This document shows positions 17,934-28,600 of a stretch of DNA of 64,000 nt, piece by piece (positions within the stretch are counted from its first letter, which is position 1; each line of letters opens with the position of its first letter). The position numbers and the translations under genes are program-made. The DNA lies in assembly GCF_900403705.1 (NCBI RefSeq), contig NZ_OUNR01000018.1, forward strand, positions 124,001 through 188,000. The letters run 5' to 3'. Under the pieces are notes generated by a model, which ran no database searches, was not told the DNA's origin, and saw nothing but the letters and a program-made list of their open reading frames with translations. Origin of the DNA: Nitrospira lenta. Its GTDB lineage: Bacteria > Nitrospirota > Nitrospiria > Nitrospirales > Nitrospiraceae.

Positions 17934-18936
17934 TCCCGACCGCCTCCAGGAGCTGCTTGGGCGAGACCGTCGCCGTGCCAACCATGCCCACGACAATGCC
18001 GGCCGCATGATTGGCCAATGTCGCGGCTTCCCGCATGCTGGCACCGGTTGCCAGCGCCAGGGCCAAGGTCCCGATCACGGTATCGCCGGCTCCCGTCACA
18101 TCGTACACTTGCCGGGCCTGCGTCGGAAGATGCCAGGACGTCCCCTCACCTTCGTACAAGCTCATTCCCTTTTCGCCTCGCGTGATGAGTACAGACTGGC
18201 ACCCCAGCCGTTGCCTGATCAAGGCGCCGGCCTGGTTGATGGCTCGATCATCATCGCCATGCAACCCAGCGGCCTGCGTGGCTTCCAGATGGTTCGGCGT
18301 CATCACCGTCACACCCTTGTAGTAGCTGAAATGCTCGACCTTCGGATCGACGATGATGGGGATCTTGCGCAAGGCCGCCATCCGCGTCAATTCGGTCATG
18401 AGCGCCGCCGATACGACGCCTTTGGCATAATCCGAGACGATAATGCAGGATAACTCGCGAATCCGCGATTCGACATAGCGCAACAGCCGTTTCTGAAGCG
18501 TTCCTTTCAGTTCTTGGCGGCCCTCCATATCGTAGCGCACAATCTGCTGATTGTGGGCGATCACCCGACTCTTCCTGGTGGTTGGACGATCATGGTCGAT
18601 AATCACGCCACCCCGGCCTGAACGCGACTGGCCCAGCTCTTTCAACAGCAACCGTCCGCTCTCGTCGGCGCCGATGACCCCGCACAAGTCTGCTTTGCCG
18701 CCGAGCGCAAGAATGTTGTTGAAGACGTTGGCCGCGCCGCCCAGCCGCAGCGTTTCCGACTCGACATGCACGACCGGCACCGGCGCCTCCGGAGAAATCC
18801 GGCTCACCCGTCCCATCACGTAATGGTCAAGAATCAAATCCCCGATGACCAGGAGGCTGGCCTGAGGAAACCGCTGGAGATACTGACGAAGCGCTTTCTG
18901 TGACACAGATTGATTCTGCGTGGTCTGCGAAGCCAT
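17926..18936 (-). CDS. rfaE1: D-glycero-beta-D-manno-heptose-7-phosphate kinase (RfaE1/HldE N-domain)
   Basis: 336 aa PfkB/ribokinase-type enzyme that phosphorylates heptose-7-phosphate for ADP-heptose and LPS core synthesis. Motifs: LLVIGDLILDHYVMGRVSRISPEAPVP near the N-terminus, LRLGGAANVFNNILALGG, and the catalytic DVTGAGDTVIGTLALALA near the C-terminus. It ends after the kinase domain, so the nucleotidyltransferase half of bifunctional HldE is absent and must be encoded elsewhere. It is separated from lepB by about 120 bp containing a degenerate duplicate of the lepB 3' end. Confidence 0.92.
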   Translation of the reverse strand: MASQTTQNQSVSQKALRQYLQRFPQASLLVIGDLILDHYVMGRVSRISPEAPVPVVHVESETLRLGGAANVFNNILALGGKADLCGVIGADESGRLLLKELGQSRSGRGGVIIDHDRPTTRKSRVIAHNQQIVRYDMEGRQELKGTLQKRLLRYVESRIRELSCIIVSDYAKGVVSAALMTELTRMAALRKIPIIVDPKVEHFSYYKGVTVMTPNHLEATQAAGLHGDDDRAINQAGALIRQRLGCQSVLITRGEKGMSLYEGEGTSWHLPTQARQVYDVTGAGDTVIGTLALALATGASMREAATLANHAAGIVVGMVGTATVSPKQLLEAVGNG

Positions 18937-18963
18937 GACGTACGCGTCCCTCTATTGGCGGAT

Positions 18964-19057
18964 CATTGAATGGCTTTGCCGAACCGATCCCTTTGAGCCT
19001 ATTTCAAATCCAGTGACCGTGCGGTTTATTCTTCACTCACACACTTCTCGTGCCCGC
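18964..19057 (-). repeat. decayed tandem duplicate of the lepB 3' end
   Basis: The minus-strand sequence here ends GATCGGTTCGGCAAAGCCAT then TCAATGA, near-identical to the lepB terminus (codons for DRFGKAI then CAG TGA at 19058-19086), 95 nt downstream of it. Further upstream both copies share GGTCAC and surrounding bases with gaps. The copy is out of frame and non-coding. Confidence 0.65.
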
Positions 19058-19816
19058 TCACTGAATCGCTTTGCCGAACCGATCCCATCGAACCCACTCA
19101 GTCCACTCCCCGTGACCGCTCCAGGACCAGTAGATTCTGAACGCCTTCCCGCGGATCTTTTCCTCCCGCACATAGCCCCAGAAGCGGCTGTCGAGGCTCT
19201 GATCGCGATTGTCGCCCATGACAAAATAGGACCCGTCCGGCACCGTCACCGGGCCGAAGTTGTCGCGGGGATTGATCGTGCTGTCGATGATGCCCGGATC
19301 GATCCGCTGCGTGAAGGCTCGGTCGTCGAGCAGTTCACCGTTGACGAGCACCTGCTTATTGCGGATCTGCACGGTATCGCCGGGCGTGCCGACGATGCGC
19401 TTGATGAAATCTTTCTCTTCGTCTTCCGGAAAGCGAAAGACGATGACATCGCCCCGCTGCGGCTTACCGAACGGCATCACGTTGGAAGACGTGTAGCAAT
19501 TCACCGGCGGAAAGTTCCATTGCAACTTACAATCGGTCGGCCATTGCAACCCATAGGACAACTTGCTGACGAGGATATGATCGCCGATCAACAGTGTGGG
19601 AATCATCGACCCGGATGGAATCTTGAACGCCTGCACGACGAACACCCGAATGGCGAAGGCCAGCAGCATCGCGACGATGATGGCTTCGGCGTACTCCCGA
19701 ATGATCGACTTCCCGCTCTGCCGAGCGTCGCCCGCCGCCGGGACCTCCGTCGGAGCCGCGACCGGGGCGACCCCTGATACATCCTCAAGATTGGGCGGAG
19801 TCGGTTCAGCACTCAT
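19058..19816 (-). CDS. lepB: signal peptidase I
   Basis: 252 aa membrane protease that removes Sec and Tat signal peptides. A Pro-rich cytoplasmic leader of about 35 residues precedes one membrane segment ([20 protein letters not shown]). The catalytic serine lies in [20 protein letters not shown] and the general-base lysine in [12 protein letters not shown]; box E is [14 protein letters not shown]. The ATG overlaps the lepA stop by 4 nt. It lies downstream of lepA, an arrangement common in bacteria. Its 3' end has been partly duplicated downstream. Confidence 0.96.
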   Translation of the reverse strand: MSAEPTPPNLEDVSGVAPVAAPTEVPAAGDARQSGKSIIREYAEAIIVAMLLAFAIRVFVVQAFKIPSGSMIPTLLIGDHILVSKLSYGLQWPTDCKLQWNFPPVNCYTSSNVMPFGKPQRGDVIVFRFPEDEEKDFIKRIVGTPGDTVQIRNKQVLVNGELLDDRAFTQRIDPGIIDSTINPRDNFGPVTVPDGSYFVMGDNRDQSLDSRFWGYVREEKIRGKAFRIYWSWSGHGEWTEWVRWDRFGKAIQ

Positions 19817-21612
19817 TCATCCCCCACTTTCAACAGCGCCAGGAAAGCCTCTTGCGGCACTTCCACGCTTCCCACCGACTTCATCCGCTTCTTGCCTTCT
19901 TTCTGCTTTTCCAGCAGCTTCCGTTTGCGCGAGATATCGCCGCCATAGCACTTCGCGATAACGTTCTTCTTCATCGCGCCGATCGACTCGCGAGCAACGA
20001 TCTTCGTCCCGATCGCCGCCTGAATGGCAATTTCAAACATCTGACGGGGGATGAGCTCTTTCATCTTCTCCGCCATCTGCCGCCCGCGATGGACCGATCG
20101 CTCTTTGTGGGTAATGAACGACAGCGCATCCACAGCCTCGCCGTTCAACAGAATATCGAGCTTCACCAGATCGGATTCGCGATAACCGAGCAATTCATAG
20201 TCCAGCGACGCATACCCCTGCGTGCGCGACTTGAGCTTGTCATAAAAATCCAAGATGACTTCATTGAGCGGCATCTCATAACTGATGACGACGCGGGTCG
20301 GATCGAGAAAGTGGATGTCCCGCTGAATGCCACGGCGTTCCTGGCAGAGCTTGAGGATCGCTCCCATATACCGTTCCGGGGTAATCACCGTGGTCAGGAT
20401 AAAGGGCTCCTCGAACGAATCGATACTGCTGGGCTCCGGCAAATCGGCAGGATTGTCGATCTCCAGCACCTCGCCTTTGGTCGTCATCACGCGATACACG
20501 ACAGTGGGCGCGGTCGTAATCAACGTCAGGCCATATTCTCGCTCGAGGCGCTCCTGGATAATCTCCATATGCAGCAAGCCCAGGAAGCCGCAGCGAAAAC
20601 CAAAGCCCAACGCCAAGGAACTCTCCGGCTCATAGACAAAAGAGGAGTCGTTCAATCGCAACTTGACGAGCGCATCCCGCAGATCTTCGTACTTCGCCGT
20701 GTCGGTCGAATAGAGCCCGCAGAAGACCAGCGGCTTCACTTCCTTATACCCGGGGAACGGCGTGGCCGTCGGGTGCACGGCATCAGTCAGCGTGTCACCG
20801 ATCTTGACGTCCGCCACCTCACGCATGTTCGCACAGAGATAGCCGACCTCACCGGTCAGCAGTTGGGTCGTCTTCGAGCGCTTGGGAATAAACTTCCCGA
20901 CTTCCATCACTTCAAATGTCCGGTCGTTGGACATGACCTTAATCTTCATCCCCGGCCGGACCTCTCCGTCTACGATGCGGATGAGGACGATCACCCCCTG
21001 ATAGTTATCGAACCAGGAATCAAAAATGAGGGCTTTCAGCGGGGCCTTGGGATCACCGGACGGCGGCGGAATCCGCTCGATGATCGCTTCGAGTACCTCC
21101 GGCACTCCCTTGCCCTCTTTCGCGCTGATCGGCATCGCATCGCTGGCATCCAGCTGCAACACTTCTGAAATGGAATTCTTGGTCCCCTCGACGTCCGCAC
21201 TGGCCAAATCGATCTTATTGATGACGGGGATAATGGTCAGATTGTTCGCCATGGCCAAATTGACATTGGCGATAGTCTGCGCCTGCACCCCCTGCGTGGC
21301 ATCCACAAGCAAGAGCGCGCCTTCGCAGGCCGCGAGACTCCGCGAGACTTCATAGGTGAAATCGACGTGCCCCGGCGTATCGATCAAGTGCAAATCATAG
21401 GTCTTCCCATCCTTGGCCTTGTACCGAATGGCGACCGCATGGGCCTTGATCGTAATGCCCCGTTCCCGCTCAAGATCCATGGCATCAAGGATCTGCTCCT
21501 TGGCCTCTCGGGCGGTCACTGCGCCAGTCGCATCCAGGAGCCGGTCGGCGAGGGTGGATTTGCCGTGATCGATATGGGCGATAATCGAGAAGTTTCGTAT
21601 AAGGCTTTGCAA
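19813..21612 (-). CDS. lepA: elongation factor 4 (LepA), ribosomal back-translocase GTPase
   Basis: 599 aa, standard length. GTPase motifs: [10 protein letters not shown] (G1), [11 protein letters not shown] (G3) and NKIDLASAD (G4), followed by EF-G-like domains and the LepA-specific C-terminal domain ([23 protein letters not shown] region). It acts on stalled or mis-translocated ribosomes and is membrane-associated under some conditions. It is the first gene of the minus-strand envelope block and has a full-consensus sigma70 promoter just upstream. Confidence 0.97.
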   Translation of the reverse strand: MQSLIRNFSIIAHIDHGKSTLADRLLDATGAVTAREAKEQILDAMDLERERGITIKAHAVAIRYKAKDGKTYDLHLIDTPGHVDFTYEVSRSLAACEGALLLVDATQGVQAQTIANVNLAMANNLTIIPVINKIDLASADVEGTKNSISEVLQLDASDAMPISAKEGKGVPEVLEAIIERIPPPSGDPKAPLKALIFDSWFDNYQGVIVLIRIVDGEVRPGMKIKVMSNDRTFEVMEVGKFIPKRSKTTQLLTGEVGYLCANMREVADVKIGDTLTDAVHPTATPFPGYKEVKPLVFCGLYSTDTAKYEDLRDALVKLRLNDSSFVYEPESSLALGFGFRCGFLGLLHMEIIQERLEREYGLTLITTAPTVVYRVMTTKGEVLEIDNPADLPEPSSIDSFEEPFILTTVITPERYMGAILKLCQERRGIQRDIHFLDPTRVVISYEMPLNEVILDFYDKLKSRTQGYASLDYELLGYRESDLVKLDILLNGEAVDALSFITHKERSVHRGRQMAEKMKELIPRQMFEIAIQAAIGTKIVARESIGAMKKNVIAKCYGGDISRKRKLLEKQKEGKKRMKSVGSVEVPQEAFLALLKVGDE

Positions 21613-21642
21613 ATCCTAGCTCTTTTCAGAAAAAATCGGTTC

Positions 21643-21671
21643 ATTATAGTAACTGCCCCACGGGTTGTCAA
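21643..21671 (-). promoter_or_regulatory. full-consensus sigma70 promoter of lepA-lepB
   Basis: On the minus strand: TTGACA (21666-21671), 17 nt, TATAAT (21643-21648). Both hexamers are perfect. The -35 overlaps that of the plus-strand bioA promoter by 5 bp. Confidence 0.85.
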
Positions 21672-21693
21672 AGTCAGGACTCACTCGTATAAT
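21665..21693 (+). promoter_or_regulatory. sigma70 promoter of bioA-lhgO
   Basis: TTGTCA (21665-21670), 17 nt, TATAAT (21688-21693) on the plus strand. One mismatch from consensus. It shares its -35 bases with the divergent lepA promoter. Confidence 0.8.
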
Positions 21694-21767
21694 CGCCGCC
21701 GCACGGTGATTTTCGAGCCTTTCTACGCACCTCAACTCCACCCGGCTTCGCAGGAACTCTGAATCGC

Positions 21768-23171
21768 ATGGCACCACGCACCCCCCCGGACACACTCGCG
21801 GATTGGGACCGGAAATATCTCTGGCATCCCTTTACACAAATGCAGGAATGGGAACAGGAAGCCCCCCTCATTATCGAACGGGGAAAGGGCGCCTACCTGA
21901 TCGATACTCAGGGCAGAAAGTACCTCGACGGAACCTCATCAATCTGGGTGAATCTCCATGGACATCGGCATCCGACGCTCGATCGCGCCATCAAAAACCA
22001 ACTCGACAAGATTGCCCACTCAACTTTTCTAGGACTCTCAAACCCGCCGGCTATTCAACTCGCGCGCGAACTGATCCGCATTGCGCCGAAGGGACTGAAG
22101 CGAGTCTTTTATTCCGACAACGGATCAACGGCAGTTGAAGTCGCCCTCAAGATGGCGGTCCAATATTGGCAGCAACGCCATCCCGAGGCCGGACCCAAAC
22201 ATACCTTTCTGCATCTCAAGCTGGCCTATCACGGCGACACGATCGGGGCCATCAGTGTCGGGAATATCGAGCTGTTTCACGGCCGCTTCAAACCTCTTCT
22301 GTTTCCAACTCTCGACGCCGAGCCCCCCTACTGTTACCGCTGTCCGCTCGCCCTCACCTATCCTTCCTGCCACATGGCCTGCCTCGATCCAATCGAACAG
22401 CTACTCAAAACCCGGCATCGCGAAATCGCTGGATTCGTCATTGAACCACTCGTGCAGGCCGCAGCCGGCATGATCATGTCTCCGCCCGGCTACTTGAAAC
22501 GCATCCGTGAACTCTGCACTCAATATAATGTGCTACTCATCGCCGATGAAGTGGCGACAGGATTTGGCCGCACGGGAAAGATGTTTGCCTGTCAGCATGA
22601 GGGCGTCACCCCTGATCTGATGGCCATCAGCAAGGGGCTGACCGGCGGCTATATGCCCTTGGCCGCCACGTTGACGACGGAAGCCATCTACAGCGCGTTT
22701 CTTGGGAAGTACGAAGAGTTCAAGACGTTCTTCCATGGCCATAGCTATACCGGCAATCCGTTGGGATGCGCAGTGGCGCTGGCAAACCTTGAGGTCTTCC
22801 GCACAGAAAAAACCCTTGCGGGACTTCGCCCGAAGGTCGCACTCTTGAAACGCCTGCTTAAGCCCCTAGCCGATCTGCCGCTCGTGGGAGATATCCGCCA
22901 GCGCGGCATGATGGCGAGCATCGAACTCGTTCAGAACAAGACCACCCGCGAAGCCATCCCCCTACAGGCCAGAATCGGCCACCGAGTCGCCATGGAGGCG
23001 CGCCTGCGAGGGCTCTTACTCCGCCCGATCGGCAATGTGATCGTCCTGATGCCGCCGCTCTCTTCGACCCGGGATCAATTGTCGAGAATGGTGGAAATCT
23101 TGGCCGATTCCATAGACACTTGCACTCATCCAATCGGGGCGCCCGATGCAGCACGAAGCCCCGTCTTGTGA
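21768..23171 (+). CDS. bioA: adenosylmethionine--8-amino-7-oxononanoate aminotransferase
   Basis: 467 aa PLP-dependent class III aminotransferase making 7,8-diaminononanoate for biotin. Motifs: WHPFTQMQEW near the start (BioA-specific), YLDGTSSIWVNLHGH, SDNGSTAVEVALKMAVQYW, the PLP aspartate in LLIADEVATGFGRTG, and the Schiff-base lysine in AISKGLTGGYMPLAAT. GCAGGAACTC precedes the ATG. No other biotin gene is in the window; lhgO follows after 25 nt, probably co-transcribed from the promoter at 21665. Confidence 0.94.
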   Translation: MAPRTPPDTLADWDRKYLWHPFTQMQEWEQEAPLIIERGKGAYLIDTQGRKYLDGTSSIWVNLHGHRHPTLDRAIKNQLDKIAHSTFLGLSNPPAIQLARELIRIAPKGLKRVFYSDNGSTAVEVALKMAVQYWQQRHPEAGPKHTFLHLKLAYHGDTIGAISVGNIELFHGRFKPLLFPTLDAEPPYCYRCPLALTYPSCHMACLDPIEQLLKTRHREIAGFVIEPLVQAAAGMIMSPPGYLKRIRELCTQYNVLLIADEVATGFGRTGKMFACQHEGVTPDLMAISKGLTGGYMPLAATLTTEAIYSAFLGKYEEFKTFFHGHSYTGNPLGCAVALANLEVFRTEKTLAGLRPKVALLKRLLKPLADLPLVGDIRQRGMMASIELVQNKTTREAIPLQARIGHRVAMEARLRGLLLRPIGNVIVLMPPLSSTRDQLSRMVEILADSIDTCTHPIGAPDAARSPVL

Positions 23172-23196
23172 ATCCACGTGAAGACTAGAGGCGCAG

Positions 23197-24396
23197 ATGA
23201 GTTCCTATGATTTCCTCGTGATCGGCGGCGGTGTCATTGGGTTGAGTATCGCCAGAGAACTCAAGTCCCGCCATGCCGATGCCCGCATCATGTTGATCGA
23301 GAAAGAATCCGCTTGCGGGGCCCACGCCAGTGGCCGCAACAGCGGCGTCCTCCACGCAGGATTTTACTACTCCCCCGATAGCCTGAAAGCGAAATTCACC
23401 AAGCTCGGGAACAAGCGGATGACCGCCTATTGCGAGCAGAAAGGCATTCCCCTCAATCGCTGCGGCAAGCTCGTCGTGGCCAAAGATGCCGGCGATCTTC
23501 CCTCCCTCGACGAGCTGGTGAAGCGCGGCCGAGCGAACGCGATTGAGATTCAGGAGCTGACCGAAGCAGAAGCCAAACGCATCGAGCCTCGCGTCAAAAC
23601 CTACCAGCGCGCCCTGTTCTCACCCCGCACCTCGACCGTGAATCCCTTGCACGTCGTCGACGCCATGCAACGCGATGCCACCCAGGAGGGAATCGAGATA
23701 CGATTCGGCACCGCCTACATCAGCCGAACCGATCAGGGAGTCCGGACCAACTCGGACACGATTGCCGCTGGCTATGTCGTCAATGCCGCGGGATTGTACG
23801 CGGACAAAATCGCGCTGGATTATGGCTTCTCTGAAAAGTATCGGATCCTGCCCTTCAAAGGGCTCTATCTCTATTCAAACGAGCCGCCGGGCGCGATCCG
23901 CACCAATATCTACCCGGTTCCTGATCTGAGGAATCCGTTTCTCGGGGTTCACTTCACCATCACCGCCGACGGAAAAGCGAAGATCGGCCCTACGGCCATT
24001 CCGGCCTTCTGGCGTGAAAATTACGAGGGCCTCAGTAATTTCAAGCTGGGTGAGATGATGGAGGTCGCGGGCCGCGGACTCGGGCTGCTGACCAACGCCC
24101 AATTCGACTACCGGCGTCTCGCCGTGGAAGAGATCGCCAAATATTCCCGCAGCAAAATGGTCGAACTCGCCTCGGTGCTCGCCGAAGGAGTACAGGAATC
24201 AAACTATCAGAAGTGGGGACGGCCCGGCATCAGGGCCCAATTACTGGATATTACCAAGCGCAAGCTCGAAATGGATTTTGTCCTGGAAGGAGACCGCCGC
24301 TCCATGCACGTCCTCAATGCCGTCTCACCGGCCTTTACCTGCTCACTACCCTTCGCCGCGCATGTGTGCGATCAGATCGACCAACGCCTGCGCTAA
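23197..24396 (+). CDS. lhgO: L-2-hydroxyglutarate oxidase (LhgO family)
   Basis: 399 aa FAD enzyme of the D-amino-acid-oxidase superfamily that oxidises L-2-hydroxyglutarate to 2-oxoglutarate. The dinucleotide-binding motif is VIGGGVIGLSIARELKSR; SGRNSGVLHAGFYYSPDSLK and FSPRTSTVNPLHVVDAM are characteristic of LhgO. The C-terminus carries NAVSPAFTCSLPFAAHV. Length is typical. AGAGGCGCAG lies before the ATG. It is paired with bioA without an obvious pathway link; the stop is 7 nt from the convergent SAM hydrolase stop. Confidence 0.9.
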   Translation: MSSYDFLVIGGGVIGLSIARELKSRHADARIMLIEKESACGAHASGRNSGVLHAGFYYSPDSLKAKFTKLGNKRMTAYCEQKGIPLNRCGKLVVAKDAGDLPSLDELVKRGRANAIEIQELTEAEAKRIEPRVKTYQRALFSPRTSTVNPLHVVDAMQRDATQEGIEIRFGTAYISRTDQGVRTNSDTIAAGYVVNAAGLYADKIALDYGFSEKYRILPFKGLYLYSNEPPGAIRTNIYPVPDLRNPFLGVHFTITADGKAKIGPTAIPAFWRENYEGLSNFKLGEMMEVAGRGLGLLTNAQFDYRRLAVEEIAKYSRSKMVELASVLAEGVQESNYQKWGRPGIRAQLLDITKRKLEMDFVLEGDRRSMHVLNAVSPAFTCSLPFAAHVCDQIDQRLR

Positions 24397-24403
24397 CTCA
24401 CCG

Positions 24404-25195
24404 TCAACCATTCAGCTCGACGACGGCTCCAACACCAATCTGTAAGCGCTCGCTGGCCGATTTTTCTTTGAGAAATAACTCCAGCATCCCATTGCTGTTG
24501 ATCACAGCATGCAGCACATCACCCTGCCCTTCGCTATAGTTTGCGACCAGGGTTTCACTGCGATGCGCTCCGACCCGGATCTCCGGCTGGCCGATCATAC
24601 CGGCCTCAATCTGCGCGCGGGAAATGTTCGAGATCAGATTCCCGAAACGGTCGATGTAGACAATCTCTCCAATAATCGTTCGCGTCGTCACCTGGGGTTG
24701 AGGCCAGTTCGTTCTGACCGGATCAGGAACCAATCGGCCGAACGACGACAGCGCCGCGCCTTTGGCCAGCCAGGCCGCCGCCGGGGCAAACACATCTCGG
24801 CCGTGGAAGGTCGCTCCGGGGGACGGCAATCGGTACTGCTGATTTTCGATTTCCCGAACCTCAACGTCTTCTTCCATATTCAAAACCGGCGTCAGTACAC
24901 CGTTGTCCGGCGCCACGAAGTAATAGCGGCCCGTTTTGACCAGAATCGGCCGGCGGCGGCTGCCGACGCCGGGATCGACCACCACGACATGCACGGTGCC
25001 TTCGGGAAACGCCCGGTAGCAGGCCTGGAGACAATAGGCGGCTTCGTCGATTCGATGCGGAGTGATGTGATGGGACACATCTTCAATGCGGGCATCAGGG
25101 TGGATCGTCAGGATCACCCCTTTCATGCTGGCGACGAAATAATCTTTGGTGCCGAAATCGGTCAGGAGAGTAATGAGCGAGGGGGCCGGAGGCAC
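24404..25195 (-). CDS. SAM hydrolase (SAM hydroxide adenosyltransferase, DUF62)
   Basis: 263 aa from a GTG at 25195, one base after the greA stop, with GAGG nine nt upstream inside greA. It hydrolyses S-adenosylmethionine to adenosine and methionine. Motifs: LITLLTDFGTKDYFVASMKG at the N-terminus, VHVVVVDPGVGS, YFVAPDNGVLTPVL, and TFHGRDVFAPAAAWLAKG; the C-terminal domain has DRFGNLISNIS. It is the last gene of the pyr/car operon. The cellular purpose of these enzymes is poorly defined. Confidence 0.9.
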   Translation of the reverse strand: MPPAPSLITLLTDFGTKDYFVASMKGVILTIHPDARIEDVSHHITPHRIDEAAYCLQACYRAFPEGTVHVVVVDPGVGSRRRPILVKTGRYYFVAPDNGVLTPVLNMEEDVEVREIENQQYRLPSPGATFHGRDVFAPAAAWLAKGAALSSFGRLVPDPVRTNWPQPQVTTRTIIGEIVYIDRFGNLISNISRAQIEAGMIGQPEIRVGAHRSETLVANYSEGQGDVLHAVINSNGMLELFLKEKSASERLQIGVGAVVELNG

Positions 25196-25196
25196 G

Positions 25197-25673
25197 TCAC
25201 AATTCCTCGAATTTGATCTCCACGATTTCGTATTCAATGACCTTTGCCGGTGTCGTCACTTCAACAAAATCACCGACCCGCTTGCCGATGAGTGCGCGCC
25301 CGACCGGCGACTGCACGGAGATTCGGTTGAATTTCATGTCGGCTTCGTCTTGCCCGACCAGCGTGTATTGCCGCTTCGACTGCGATTCCTGCTCGATCAC
25401 CAGGACCGTCGCGCCGAAGACCGCGGTGTCCGTCGTACGGCCGGTCGTGTCCACCACCCGGGCCTCGGCAATTTTGGTTTCGAGTTCGGCCATACGCGCC
25501 GCGATAAACCCCTGCCGTTCCTTGGCCGCGTCATACTCGGCATTCTCGCTCAAATCGCCATGCGCGCGGGCTTCGGCAATCGCTTCGATATTCTTCGGCC
25601 GTTCGACCTTGCGCAAGCGATCGAGTTCAGCCTTGAGTGCGTCAAAACCTTTTTGGGTAATGGGTGTCGGCAT
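25197..25673 (-). CDS. greA: transcription elongation factor GreA
   Basis: 158 aa, standard length. Reactivates backtracked RNA polymerase by stimulating transcript cleavage. The N-terminal coiled coil starts MPTPITQKGFDALKAELDRL and has the tip acidic pair in DLSENAEYDAAKERQ; the C-terminal FKBP-like domain includes VGQDEADMKFNRISVQSPVG and GKRVGDFVEV. Its ATG lies 15 nt after the carB stop. A carB-greA neighbourhood is also seen in other bacteria. Confidence 0.96.
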   Translation of the reverse strand: MPTPITQKGFDALKAELDRLRKVERPKNIEAIAEARAHGDLSENAEYDAAKERQGFIAARMAELETKIAEARVVDTTGRTTDTAVFGATVLVIEQESQSKRQYTLVGQDEADMKFNRISVQSPVGRALIGKRVGDFVEVTTPAKVIEYEIVEIKFEEL

Positions 25674-25688
25674 ACCGCAGAACTCCTC

Positions 25689-28600
25689 TTACGCCTGGGG
25701 GCGATGATACTCTTGCAGCGATCGAATCGACAATTCTTTCTTGGCCAGGGCTTCAATGCCCATCACGGCCGCCAGTGCTCCCCGCATCGTCGTATAGTAG
25801 GGCACTCCCCGCTGCAGGGCTTCCCGACGAATCGACAGGGAATCCGTATGGGCGGAAGCCGTCCGCACCGTATTCACGACGACGGCAACAGCCCCATTTT
25901 TAATGTGATCCACGATATGGGGGCGCCCCTCTTTTACTTTATTGACGGTCTCCACCTCAACCCCTTTGTCTCGCAAAAAACTGGCGGTGCCGCTGGTGGC
26001 CTGAAGGGTGAATCCGAGGGTGCGCAACCGCTTCGCCACATCCCACGCCGCCAGCTGATCGGATTCTTTCACGCTGATAAAGGCGGTGCCCGATTGCGGC
26101 AGAGAGGCGCCGGCTCCGGCCTGGGACTTGGCAAACGCCCAGCCGAAATCGCCGTCGATGCCCATGACTTCTCCCGTCGATTTCATTTCCGGCCCCAACA
26201 GCACATCGACTCCCGGAAACTTATTGAACGGAAACACCGCCTCCTTCACCGATAAATGCGTAGGCTGCGGCGCCGTGATAAACCCGAGGTCTTGGAGCGA
26301 CTTCCCCAGCATCACCTTCATGGCCAGCTTGGCCAGCGGAACACCGATGGCTTTGCTGACGAACGGCACGGTGCGCGAGCCCCGTGGATTCACTTCGAGC
26401 ACGTACACCGTTTGGTCCTTCACGGCGAACTGCGCATTCATCAGACCCACGACACCTAACTCCAACGCCAAGGCCGTCATCTGCCGCTCGATCTCACGCA
26501 CGAGCGCCTTATCCAACGTGTAGGGCGGAAGTGAACAGGCCGAATCACCCGAGTGCACGCCGGCTTCCTCAATGTGCTCCATAATACCGGCTACCACCAC
26601 CGTTTTCCCGTCAGAAATGGCATCGGCATCGATCTCGATCGCGTCCGAAAGATACTTGTCGATCAATACCGGATGTTTGGGCGAGGCCTTCACGGCCGAA
26701 CGCATGTACTCCAGCAAAGCGGTTTCGTCATACACAATCTGCATCGACCGCCCGCCTAAAACATAGGAGGGACGCACCATGACGGGATAGGTAATCTTCC
26801 CCGCGATCCGCACCGCTTCGTCGACGGAGCGGGCCATGCCGCTTTCGGCCTGCCGCAATCCGAGCTTGTCCAACAGATCGCGGAACCGCTCACGATCCTC
26901 TGCCCGATCGATGGCCTCCGGGCTCGTGCCTAGAATTTTCACCCCGGCCCTGGAGAGCGGCAACGCCAATTTCAGCGGAGTCTGCCCGCCGAATTGCAGC
27001 ACCACCCCAAGCGGTTGCTCGCGGTGGATGATGTTCAGCACATCCTCCTCGGTGAGCGGCTCAAAGTAGAGACGGTCCGACGTATCATAGTCGGTGCTCA
27101 CCGTTTCGGGATTGCAATTCACCATGATCGTTTCGACACCCTCTTCACGCAGCGCCATCGCCGCATGCACACAGCAGTAGTCGAACTCGATCCCCTGCCC
27201 GATCCGGTTGGGACCGCCGCCGAGAATCACGACCTTCGTGCGATCAGACGGGCGCGATTCACATTCACTGCCGTAGGTCGAATAGAGATAAGGCGTATTG
27301 GCTTCAAACTCCGCGGCACAGGTATCCACGCGCTTATACGTCACGGCCCTGGCCGGCTTGGCGGACTTACCGGACTTGCCGGATCCCATGCGCGCCTTCC
27401 GAACAACGGCCCCCTCGACGCCGAGCAATTGCCCGATCCGGTCGTCTGAGAATCCTAACTCCTTCGCCTCCCACAAGAGATCGCCGGACAGCACCTTAGC
27501 GGCGCTGTCGACCTGGCCTATCAGTACCTGTTCAAACTGGATCAGCTCACGAATCTGCTCCAAAAACCAGGGGTCGATCTTGGTAATCGCGAACAATTCG
27601 TCATTCGTGAGGCCGAGTCGGATCCCGTCGGCCAGATACCAGAGCCGCTCCGGTAACGGCGTTTTCAGGGTACGCCGGATCTTCTCGACCGCCTCGGCGC
27701 GATTGAACTCGGCGGGAATTCCCCGATCGATGCCGACCCGCGAGGCCAGACCGTTCAAATCCAGCTCCAACGAGCGAATCGCCTTTTGCAACGACTCCTT
27801 GAAGGTCCGGCCGATCGACATCACTTCGCCCACCGACTTCATCTGTGTCGTCAGCGTCGGATCGGCCCCTTTGAATTTCTGAAAGGCAAAGCGAGGAATC
27901 TTGACCACGACATAATCGATCGTCGGCTCGAAGGACGCTTTGGTCACACCCGTAATATCGTTGCTGATCTCATCCAGCGTATACCCGATTGCCAGCTTCG
28001 CGGCGATCTTCGCAATCGGAAAACCGGTGGCCTTTGACGCCAACGCCGAGCTCCGCGACACGCGCGGGTTCATCTCGATAATGATCATTTCCCCGTTGTC
28101 GGGGTTCAACCCGAATTGAATATTCGAGCCGCCGGTATCGACGCCGATCTCGCGAATGATCCGCAAGGCCGCATTGCGCATGCGCTGATATTCCTTGTCG
28201 GTCAGGGTCATGGCCGGCGCCACGGTGATGCTGTCGCCGGTATGCACGCCCATCGGGTCCAGATTTTCGATCGGACAGACGATGACCACGTTGTCCTTGA
28301 GATCGCGCATGACCTCCAACTCGTACTCTTTCCATCCGATCAAGGAGCGTTCGATCAGCACCTGACTGGTTGGGCTCATCGCCAGCGCCCAGTCGATGAG
28401 CTTTTCAAATTCCTCCCGGTTATAGGCAATGTTGCCGCCGGTCCCGCCCATCGTAAACGAAGGCCGGATAATAGCGGGGAATCCGACTTTCTCCAGAATC
28501 TTGGTCGCCTCTTCTCGGGTGTGCGCAGTCCCGCTTTCAGGCACCTTCAGCCCAATCCGCTCCATGGCCTGCTTAAAGGCTTCCCGGTCTTCGGCTTTGT

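Noticed and set aside
19852-21168. 438-aa open frame on the plus strand
   Set aside because: Shadow of lepA; no motif, skewed composition.
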